Source: Erysipelotrichia bacterium | Lineage (GTDB): Bacteria > Bacillota_I > Bacilli_A > RFN20 > CAG-826 | Assembly (NCBI GenBank): GCA_012971835.1 | Contig: JAAZFR010000195.1 | Coordinates: 1-6,391, forward strand | DNA: 6,391 nucleotides | Direction of reading: 5' to 3' | Part shown: piece after piece, positions 1 through 4,891 of the stretch | How the letters are laid out: each line of letters begins with the position of its first letter | How positions within the stretch are numbered: the stretch's first letter is position 1 | Made by a program: the position numbers and the translations under genes | The notes under the pieces: model-generated | Seen by the model: only the letters and a program-made list of their open reading frames with translations | Databases searched by the model: none | What the model was told of the DNA's origin: nothing

Positions 1-201
1 AATAGCATCTTAACGGTTTCATCGTTCATCGAAAATGCTTATGAGGGAAGAATAAGCGATGTTTATTTATCTTTACCGGCTGTTGTTAACCGCCAAGGAG
101 CGGCTCGTCTTTTAACACCGAAATTTTCGAAGCAAGAAATAGATGATTTAGTTAAATCAAGCGACTCATTAAAGAAATTAATCAAAGAAATCGAAATGTA
201 A
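1..201 (+). CDS. ldh: L-lactate dehydrogenase family, C-terminal fragment
   Basis: This is the 3' end of a gene whose start lies before the window; 66 codons then TAA are visible. The translation opens with ILTVSSFIENAY and continues with DVYLSLPAVVNRQGAARLL. This matches the last part of NAD-dependent L-lactate dehydrogenases: the ILTVSAYLDG-type helix, the DVYIGVPAVINRNG strand-turn, and a charged terminal helix with 'KSSDSLKKLIKEI'. The family reduces pyruvate to lactate with NADH in the cytoplasm. Malate dehydrogenases share this fold; the Asn-Arg in PAVVNRQG favours lactate dehydrogenase, but the substrate-deciding N-terminal residues are not in the window. The gene ends five bases before a strong hairpin terminator and converges on the next gene, so it is not part of the transporter operon. 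Confidence 0.8.
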   Translation, partial: NSILTVSSFIENAYEGRISDVYLSLPAVVNRQGAARLLTPKFSKQEIDDLVKSSDSLKKLIKEIEM

Positions 202-205
202 AAGA

Positions 206-232
206 AAAGCGCGACTCACATGGTCGCGCTTT
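206..232. terminator. Bidirectional rho-independent terminator
   Basis: A perfect 10-bp stem, AAAGCGCGAC (206-215) paired with GTCGCGCTTT (223-232), encloses a 7-base loop. On the + strand the stem ends in TTT and runs into ATTCTTAT; on the - strand it runs into TCTTTTA. It lies between the stop of the dehydrogenase (201) and the stop of the convergent lipoprotein gene (248), so it can end transcripts from both sides. Confidence 0.9.
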
Positions 233-247
233 ATTCTTATAAAGTGA

Positions 248-1348
248 TTAAACATTCATCGCGTAAGTATAATCAAGGAACGCGGCCAGAAGCGGATCGT
301 GGTAAACGGCCGCTTTTTCTTTGAGCCACACTCTTTGCTCGCCGACAAGTTTCGTGTCCGATGAAGGAATAGTTAAACCCTTGATAATGGCTGTTCCACT
401 GAAATCATTAAGATATGATAACGAGGACTGGCGCTCAGTTGTATAGTAACTATCTTCGACAAGATATGAACCATCTACTTCAACATTAGCTAAAAGATCA
501 TTGAAATAAACAACCTGTGCTTTGATGACGTCACCATTCGTCGCGCCGCCATTAGGCTCAATGTATTGTAAGGTCGGTACAAAACCATCTCCATAGCCAA
601 ACACTTCATTGTTAAGACTTGATAATCCATAATCATCTTTAAATGTTTGCCATTGATCATCTTGATAAATGCCTGAATCGTTTAACTTAATACCTTCAAC
701 ATTTGTTTGTAGCGCATAAATGGTTTCCATTTCATTAAGATGAGCAAGAGCGTAGTCTTTTAAAGGATTATCTTTAAGATAAAGTGAAGCTTCACTTTCA
801 TCATAAAAGAGGACCGAAAAAGGATTTTCCTTTGTGTAGAGACTTTGTAATTGAGCAAGGTCAAGGTCGATGATAGTAGGGGTAATTATTAATTCGTTAA
901 TATAAGTATTAAATGATTCGCTACTCGTCCAAATCTTGTGCGTGGAATTGTATTCACGCATTGTTTTGATGACGCCGTTTTTGTAAATAGCCATTGTCTG
1001 CGACGAACTATTAAGGGCAATACCGAATGTATCGCGTTTAATATTTTCACTATCATAAAATTCGGCAAAGGGAATGGTGTATGCTCGAACATTATTTTCA
1101 ATAATATATGGTTTTAGGATTGAATCGCGAAATGACGTCCAACAAGTGCAATTTGAATTTGGTGTTTGAAAAAGAAGGAAATTATCACCATTATCAAGTT
1201 TGTCTGATAATTCTTCATAGTTGAGAACATTTAATTCTCCAAGTAGCTTTCCGTATATCAAGGCCGTCTTATTGGCGTTGGCATCGCAACCGCTAAGGAG
1301 GGTTGCGGCCAAAGTTAGGGCCGTGAAGATGTATCCGATTTGTTTCAT
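248..1348 (-). CDS. Lipoprotein with thioredoxin-like features, function unknown
   Basis: The protein has 366 residues and I do not recognise a named family. It starts with a type II signal peptide: Lys2, a hydrophobic stretch and the lipobox LLSGC with Cys21 as the lipidation site, so it should be anchored on the outer face of the membrane. After the anchor, residues about 41-155 resemble a thioredoxin-like domain: a strand (FLLFQTP), Cys67-Thr-Cys69-Trp70 at the start of a helix where thioredoxins carry CxxC, then a strand pair around SSQTMAIYKNGVI. Residues about 157-290 may be a second similar domain (PFSVLFYDES and later GFVPTLQYIEPNG, like a cis-proline loop) with no cysteines. The ATG is preceded by TGAGGT at six bases. 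It is transcribed away from the pot operon across a shared intergenic region. A redox role or a structural, non-catalytic role are both possible. Confidence 0.75.
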   Translation of the reverse strand: MKQIGYIFTALTLAATLLSGCDANANKTALIYGKLLGELNVLNYEELSDKLDNGDNFLLFQTPNSNCTCWTSFRDSILKPYIIENNVRAYTIPFAEFYDSENIKRDTFGIALNSSSQTMAIYKNGVIKTMREYNSTHKIWTSSESFNTYINELIITPTIIDLDLAQLQSLYTKENPFSVLFYDESEASLYLKDNPLKDYALAHLNEMETIYALQTNVEGIKLNDSGIYQDDQWQTFKDDYGLSSLNNEVFGYGDGFVPTLQYIEPNGGATNGDVIKAQVVYFNDLLANVEVDGSYLVEDSYYTTERQSSLSYLNDFSGTAIIKGLTIPSSDTKLVGEQRVWLKEKAAVYHDPLLAAFLDYTYAMNV

Positions 1349-1354
1349 AGAAAT

Positions 1355-1360
1355 ACCTCA
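1355..1360 (-). promoter_or_regulatory. Ribosome binding site of the lipoprotein gene
   Basis: On the - strand TGAGGT lies six bases before the ATG at 1348-1346. This supports that start, which also gives a complete signal peptide. Confidence 0.7.
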
Positions 1361-1367
1361 GGTAATA

Positions 1368-1373
1368 ATTATA
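1368..1373 (-). promoter_or_regulatory. Possible -10 box of the lipoprotein gene
   Basis: The - strand reads a perfect TATAAT here, about 20 bases before the start codon, which implies a very short leader. No good -35 is found at 17 bases; the nearest match, TTGTCG (1399-1394), is 20 bases away. A second candidate, TATAAC at 1388-1383, has only a T-run at the -35 position. The exact promoter is uncertain. Confidence 0.3.
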
Positions 1374-1405
1374 TTCGCCATCGTTATATTATGCGACAAG
1401 AAAGC

Positions 1406-1471
1406 AAAAAAATCAGTAAAAAGACCTTAAAAAAACATTTCCAAAATGATAGCAAAAATGGCGAAAAAAAA
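1406..1471. other. Near-phased A-tracts, probable curved DNA
   Basis: Six A-runs on the + strand lie at 1406-1412, 1418-1422, 1429-1435, 1443-1446, 1454-1458 and 1464-1471. Their centres are 11 to 12.5 bases apart, close to one helical turn. Such spacing is known to bend DNA. The run sits between the lipoprotein promoter area and the operon control region, so it could serve as an upstream element or binding site for a nucleoid protein; that role is inference. Confidence 0.45.
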
Positions 1472-1494
1472 TCAAGATGATTATTAAGGAGAAA

Positions 1495-1560
1495 ATGAAA
1501 ATCAAAATCTTTTACATTTTCGCATCATTTTGCGCAGAAAATCGATTGTCAAAAAAGTGA
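1495..1560 (+). CDS. Possible 21-residue small ORF or leader peptide
   Basis: An ATG follows AAGGAG (1486-1491) by three bases, a strong Shine-Dalgarno match at a rather short distance. The frame encodes 21 residues and ends in TGA: Lys-rich start (MKIKIF), a hydrophobic middle (YIFASFC) and a basic end (RLSKK). An in-frame ATG at 1477 would add six residues but has no Shine-Dalgarno site. It could be a small membrane peptide, a leader peptide for the pot operon, or chance. No convincing promoter is seen upstream, and the best operon promoter lies downstream of it, so cotranscription with potA is not certain. Confidence 0.25.
   Translation: MKIKIFYIFASFCAENRLSKK
1516..1542. repeat. Imperfect inverted repeat inside the small ORF
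   Basis: ATTTTCGC (1516-1523) can pair with GC-A-GAAAAT (1534-1542) with one bulged A, leaving a 10-base loop. The stem is AT-rich and weak. It could be an operator-like palindrome or a coincidence in AT-rich DNA. Confidence 0.3.
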
Positions 1561-1566
1561 GACCAC

Positions 1567-1594
1567 ATCGCTGAAAAACGCTAATTTTTGCGAT
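1567..1594. repeat. Hairpin between the small ORF and the operon promoter
   Basis: ATCGC (1567-1571) pairs with GCGAT (1590-1594), and AAAAA (1574-1578) pairs with TTTTT (1585-1589), giving a 10-bp stem with a two-base bulge (TG) and a 6-base loop. It begins seven bases after the small ORF's stop codon. Neither strand has a U-run directly after the stem, so it does not look like an ordinary terminator; a protein-binding site or an RNA structure is possible. Confidence 0.35.
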
Positions 1595-1653
1595 TAAAAA
1601 ATGAGGGTGTAAATATTTTCGCGTTTTCTCGATTAAAATATGTTGTATTTTCG
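1591..1653 (+). repeat. Degenerate tandem repeat at the operon promoter
   Basis: CGATTAAAAAATG (1591-1603) recurs as CGATTAAAATATG (1630-1642), 12 of 13 bases the same. Each copy is followed by TGT and then ATTTTCG (1615-1621 and 1647-1653), with a gap about seven bases shorter in the second copy. A third ATTTTCG lies at 1516-1522. The second unit overlaps the -35 element of the likely potA promoter, so the pair could be operator sites for a regulator; this role is inferred from position only. Confidence 0.4.
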
Positions 1654-1671
1654 TTGAATTTTGTCTATATT
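1643..1671 (+). promoter_or_regulatory. Likely sigma-A promoter of potABCD
   Basis: TTGTAT (1643-1648) and TATATT (1666-1671) are separated by exactly 17 bases, close to the TTGACA / TATAAT consensus. Transcription would start near 1678 and leave a leader of roughly 58 bases before the potA ATG. The -35 overlaps a repeated element that may be an operator. Confidence 0.5.
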
Positions 1672-1722
1672 TTTATTCGTAAAAATTCGAGGTCATATTC
1701 GCTTCGAAATATCTACAAAGGC

Positions 1723-1728
1723 GAGGTG
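1723..1728 (+). promoter_or_regulatory. Ribosome binding site that sets the potA start
   Basis: GAGGTG lies seven bases before the ATG at 1736. An in-frame TTG at 1661 would add 25 residues, but it has no Shine-Dalgarno site, falls inside the promoter spacer, and the extra residues do not belong to the ABC domain. The ATG at 1736 is therefore preferred. Confidence 0.85.
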
Positions 1729-1735
1729 TAAAAAG

Positions 1736-3250
1736 ATGGCCCATAACGAAACAATTATCAGTCTAAGAAATGTTTCTAAACAATTCGATGGAACAATCGT
1801 GGTTGATGATTTCAATTTAGATATTAAACGCGGTGAGTTTGTGACAATTCTTGGACCATCGGGATGCGGAAAGACGACAACTCTTCGCATGATTGCCGGT
1901 TTTGAAACACCAACCAAAGGCGAAATTCTTCTTAATGGCACCGACATTTCCGTCCTCCCACCTTATAAAAGACCAGTTAATACTGTCTTTCAAAGATATG
2001 CTTTGTTTCCTCATCTTGATGTTTACGATAATGTCGCTTTTGGTTTAAAACTAAAAAAGATAACCGAAGTATACAAAGACAAAAATGATAATGAGGTGAG
2101 CAAAAGTCGCCGCTTGACCATCGAAGAGATCGATGAAAAAGTCGCTAAGGCATTAAAAATGGTTGATTTGGAAGAACTCGAAGATCGCGATGTGCAAACT
2201 CTTTCGGGCGGACAACAGCAAAGAGTAGCAATTGCCCGTTGTATTGTTAATGAACCGAAAATTTTGCTCCTTGATGAGCCGCTCGGCGCTCTCGATTTAA
2301 AGATGCGCAAGGACATGCAACTTGAGTTAAAAGCAATGCATGACAAACTCGGTATTACTTTTATATACGTTACTCACGACCAAGAAGAAGCGTTGACAAT
2401 GTCGGATACGATTGTCGTTATGAAAGACGGCGTTATTCAGCAAGTTGGTTCACCCATGGATATTTATAATGAGCCTGCAAATGCTTTTGTTGCCGATTTT
2501 ATCGGCAATTCAAATATATACAACGCGACGATGGTCGGTCCAAGGGTCGTCCGTTTTATCAACGCAAACTTTCCGTGTAGTGATGATTATCCGCTTAACG
2601 AAAAAGTAGATGTTGTCATTCGCCCTGAAGATGTGGAAATTGTCGCCCCACAAAAAGGTCTGGTTGACGGCAAAATCGTCAACAAGATTTTTAAAGGCGT
2701 TCATTTTGAATATGTTGTCATGGTTGGTAAAAACGAAGTCATTGTTCAAGGAACGAAGGATTTTCCAGCCCAACAGGTCGTCGGTATTTATATCGACCCC
2801 GAGAATATTCACGTTATGAAGAAAGAATTCACGATTAACAGTTATTATGATGCCTGGATTAATAAAAATAACCAAGTCGTCATCGGCAATGTTGCCTTTG
2901 ATTGTAAAATCACCGACTTAGTCCCACAATCATCTTTAGATGATGATGGCTATGTTGTTAGTAAAAAAGGCACCCGCTATGATTTTAACGATGCGGAAGT
3001 CGTCGCCGAAATACAACTAGGTGACATTGAGCTATCAGATGACATCGAACAAGGCCAGACGACAGGAACTGTTGTTTCCACTCTTTATATTGGCGATCAT
3101 TATCAGTACACAGTTCGCACCGAAGAAGAGGAAGATTTTGTTGTCGACACTCAATATGTCTTTAATGAAAATGACGTTGTATCAATAAATGTTGCCGCTG
3201 ATAAAATCCATTTAAGAATTAAGGGAGATATCGCCAAGTATGAACTTTAA
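1736..3250 (+). CDS. potA: Spermidine/putrescine ABC transporter ATPase PotA, extended
   Basis: This 504-residue cytoplasmic ATPase powers polyamine import and should pair as a dimer with PotB and PotC. All ABC motifs are present: Walker A GPSGCGKT (40-47), Q-loop Gln86 in VFQRYALFPH, signature LSGGQ (156-160), Walker B ILLLDEP (176-182), D-loop GALD (184-187) and switch His214. VIRPEDVEIV (294-303) begins a TOBE domain typical of PotA/MalK-type ATPases. Two features make it longer than E. coli PotA (378 residues): a charged insertion of about 20 residues at 110-129 in the helical subdomain, and about 135 extra C-terminal residues (370-504) whose last part (GTVVSTLYIGDHYQYTV, then IHLRIKGD) looks like another TOBE-type unit. 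Long PotA forms are known in Mollicutes. The gene overlaps potB by 11 bases. Exact substrate is inferred from the whole operon. Confidence 0.93.
   Translation: MAHNETIISLRNVSKQFDGTIVVDDFNLDIKRGEFVTILGPSGCGKTTTLRMIAGFETPTKGEILLNGTDISVLPPYKRPVNTVFQRYALFPHLDVYDNVAFGLKLKKITEVYKDKNDNEVSKSRRLTIEEIDEKVAKALKMVDLEELEDRDVQTLSGGQQQRVAIARCIVNEPKILLLDEPLGALDLKMRKDMQLELKAMHDKLGITFIYVTHDQEEALTMSDTIVVMKDGVIQQVGSPMDIYNEPANAFVADFIGNSNIYNATMVGPRVVRFINANFPCSDDYPLNEKVDVVIRPEDVEIVAPQKGLVDGKIVNKIFKGVHFEYVVMVGKNEVIVQGTKDFPAQQVVGIYIDPENIHVMKKEFTINSYYDAWINKNNQVVIGNVAFDCKITDLVPQSSLDDDGYVVSKKGTRYDFNDAEVVAEIQLGDIELSDDIEQGQTTGTVVSTLYIGDHYQYTVRTEEEEDFVVDTQYVFNENDVVSINVAADKIHLRIKGDIAKYEL
3221..3227 (+). promoter_or_regulatory. 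Ribosome binding site of potB inside potA
   Basis: AAGGGAG lies 12 bases before the potB ATG, a longer gap than usual. Because potB starts 11 bases before the potA stop, coupling to potA translation probably helps initiation. Confidence 0.6.
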
Positions 3251-4034
3251 GCGTAAATATTTAGCGATACCTTATGGCGTCTTTTTGGCGCTCTTTGTCA
3301 TTATTCCGATTTTATTAATCGTGTATTACGCTTTTTCTAATGCGGGGGGGCAACTTTCATTTGATTCCCTCGTCCGCTTCTTCTCATCAACAACGAAACT
3401 CAATGTGTTACTCGTTTCCTTTTTTATTGGTATTTTAAACACTCTTCTCTGTTTGCTAATCGGTTATCCGTTAGCCTACTTTTTAGCTCGCAAACAATAC
3501 AACACTAATACTGTTTTAGTTTTGCTTTTTGTCATGCCAATGTGGATTAACTTCGTCTTACGCACGGGGGCCACTCGCGACTTATTGACATGGTTTGGAA
3601 TTAATGGAGGACAACACCCATATTTAGCGACGATGGTCGGTATGGTTTATAACTTCTTGCCTTTTACCATTTTGCCACTTTACTCGACGATGCTTAAGCT
3701 TGATCAAAGTCAAATTGAAGCAGCCTCTGATTTGGGCGCTAATCCCTTTCAAGTGTTCACAAAATCGATTTTACCTCAGTCGTTACCCGGCATTGTATCC
3801 GCCGCGACGATGGTTTTTATGCCGACGATGTCGAGTTATGTTATTTCCGATGTTCTTTCCGAAGGAAAAATTACCTTGTTTGGTAATTCAATCTATCTAA
3901 ACTTTTCAAACTCACAGTGGAATGATGGTTCGTTTATGGCTTTGATAATGCTAGCGATTGTCGGTATTACCTTACTTATTTCTCGTCGTTTTAATAAAGA
4001 TGACTTTGCATCGCGAGGGAGCAACCTATGGTAA
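3240..4034 (+). CDS. potB: Spermidine/putrescine ABC transporter permease PotB
   Basis: This 264-residue membrane protein is one half of the transmembrane channel for polyamine import. Hydrophobic segments are seen at about 9-32, 58-83, 91-108, 127-151, 186-205 and 232-249, fitting six helices of a type I importer permease. The coupling loop that contacts PotA is clear: the EAA motif begins at Glu160 (EAASDLGANPFQVF) and ends at LPQSLPGI (178-185). MPMWINFVLRT (99-109) is also typical of PotB. Its length is close to E. coli PotB. The start overlaps potA by 11 bases and the end overlaps potC by 7, so translation is likely coupled. A run of seven G bases (3344-3350) lies in the codons for Ala35-Gly37; the frame is intact here. 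Confidence 0.93.
   Translation: MNFKRKYLAIPYGVFLALFVIIPILLIVYYAFSNAGGQLSFDSLVRFFSSTTKLNVLLVSFFIGILNTLLCLLIGYPLAYFLARKQYNTNTVLVLLFVMPMWINFVLRTGATRDLLTWFGINGGQHPYLATMVGMVYNFLPFTILPLYSTMLKLDQSQIEAASDLGANPFQVFTKSILPQSLPGIVSAATMVFMPTMSSYVISDVLSEGKITLFGNSIYLNFSNSQWNDGSFMALIMLAIVGITLLISRRFNKDDFASRGSNLW
4015..4021 (+). promoter_or_regulatory. Ribosome binding site of potC inside potB
   Basis: GAGGGAG ends six bases before the potC ATG, an optimal distance. The ATG at 4028 overlaps the last codons of potB in ATGGTAA, typical of translational coupling. Confidence 0.75.
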
Positions 4035-4891
4035 AGTCAAAGAAAATTTTTGCGGGCATTTATATTTACCTGCTTCTCTTTATTATGTATCTTCCGATTT
4101 TAGTCTTAATCGCTTTTTCGTTTACTGAAGCGACGAATGTCGGTGTGTGGACAGGCTTTTCGTTTAATCTATATGCCCGCTTATTTCAAAGTAAAGAAAT
4201 AATGACGGCTTTAGGCAATACTTTAATTATCGCTTTTATTAGCGCGGTTATTTCAACTCTGCTCGGCACGGCTGGCGCGATTGGGGCTTTTTACAGCCGC
4301 AAACGCATGGTGAAAGCGATCGAAGGCGTGACACAAATACCGATTGTTAATGCCGAAATCGTCATGGCTTTATCGCTGACTGTTTTGTTTGTTTTTGTCG
4401 GTAGTGTTATCTTCCACGGTCAGTCGATCTTTGGTTTTTGGACATTGTTAATCGGCCATGTTGTTTTGTCTGTCCCGTTTGTCTATATTTCCGTGCGACC
4501 TAAGTTAATGCAACTTGATCCGCACCTTTATGAGGCGGCTCTTGATTTAGGAGCCACGCCACAAAAAGCACTTTGGAAGATTATTATTCCGCAAATTATG
4601 CCAGGCATTCTTTCTGGTTTTTTACTATCACTTACCCTCTCGCTTGATGATTTTATCATCACAGCCTTTACTCGAGGCACAGGCCTTTTAAATGGCGAAG
4701 GAACAATCGAGACGTTATCAACCTTGGTTCAAGCTAAAATTAAACGTGGTCCAATTCCACCGGAAATGCGGGCCTTGACCTTAATTATTTTCATTGTTGT
4801 CTTATTAGTTGTTGTCGGAATTACTTTATATCGTAATAAAACTAGGAGTGTGAAAAAAATTCGCAAAGGGAGGGAAAACCATGAATTTTAA
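4028..4891 (+). CDS. potC: Spermidine/putrescine ABC transporter permease PotC
   Basis: This 287-residue protein is the second membrane half of the importer. Hydrophobic segments lie at about 8-32, 62-89, 108-130, 135-156, 191-214 and 248-267. The EAA coupling motif starts at Glu169 (EAALDLGATPQKALW) and closes with IIPQIMPGI (186-194). SLTLSLDDFIITAF (201-214) is characteristic of PotC proteins. In E. coli PotC is somewhat shorter; here the end carries a basic tail (KTRSVKKIRKGREN). The nucleotides for that tail contain the potD ribosome binding site. In some Firmicutes PotC is fused to PotD; here they are separate genes overlapping by 11 bases. Confidence 0.93.
   Translation: MVKSKKIFAGIYIYLLLFIMYLPILVLIAFSFTEATNVGVWTGFSFNLYARLFQSKEIMTALGNTLIIAFISAVISTLLGTAGAIGAFYSRKRMVKAIEGVTQIPIVNAEIVMALSLTVLFVFVGSVIFHGQSIFGFWTLLIGHVVLSVPFVYISVRPKLMQLDPHLYEAALDLGATPQKALWKIIIPQIMPGILSGFLLSLTLSLDDFIITAFTRGTGLLNGEGTIETLSTLVQAKIKRGPIPPEMRALTLIIFIVVLLVVVGITLYRNKTRSVKKIRKGRENHEF
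4867..4874 (+). promoter_or_regulatory. Ribosome binding site of potD inside potC
   Basis: AGGGAGGG-type sequence ends six bases before the potD ATG at 4881. It is the strongest Shine-Dalgarno match in the operon, which fits the need for more binding protein than permease; that link is inference. Confidence 0.75.

Larger units (their letters stand above)
1349..1735. other. Divergent AT-rich intergenic control region
   Basis: This 387-base gap separates the lipoprotein gene (leftward) from potA (rightward). It holds the leader of the lipoprotein gene, a run of spaced A-tracts, one possible tiny ORF with a Shine-Dalgarno match, two imperfect hairpins, a degenerate direct repeat, and the likely operon promoter with the potA ribosome binding site. 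I see no tRNA, known riboswitch, CRISPR repeat or insertion sequence in it. The separate elements are listed individually. Confidence 0.8.

Noticed and set aside
1221..1430. + strand open frame of 69 codons antisense to the lipoprotein start
   Set aside because: It is mostly the complement of a gene with a signal peptide and lipobox, has no good ribosome binding site, and its product has no recognisable pattern.
1567..1602. Transcription terminator upstream of the pot operon
   Set aside because: The hairpin at 1567-1594 is followed by A residues, not a T-run, on the + strand, and has no T-run after it on the - strand.
1661..1735. Upstream TTG start that would extend PotA by 25 residues
   Set aside because: It has no ribosome binding site, lies in the promoter -35/-10 interval, and the added residues do not match the family. 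The ATG at 1736 has GAGGTG at seven bases.
1349..1735. Known riboswitch or T-box leader
   Set aside because: No conserved riboswitch core or T-box sequence is seen. The part downstream of the likely promoter is only about 58 bases, too short for most classes.
2023..2346. - strand open frame of 107 codons inside potA
   Set aside because: It lies opposite the conserved ABC motifs of potA, is serine-rich low-complexity in translation, and is explained as a shadow of the real gene.
2510..2875. - strand open frame of 121 codons inside potA
   Set aside because: It is antisense to the TOBE region of potA, with no ribosome binding site or family features.
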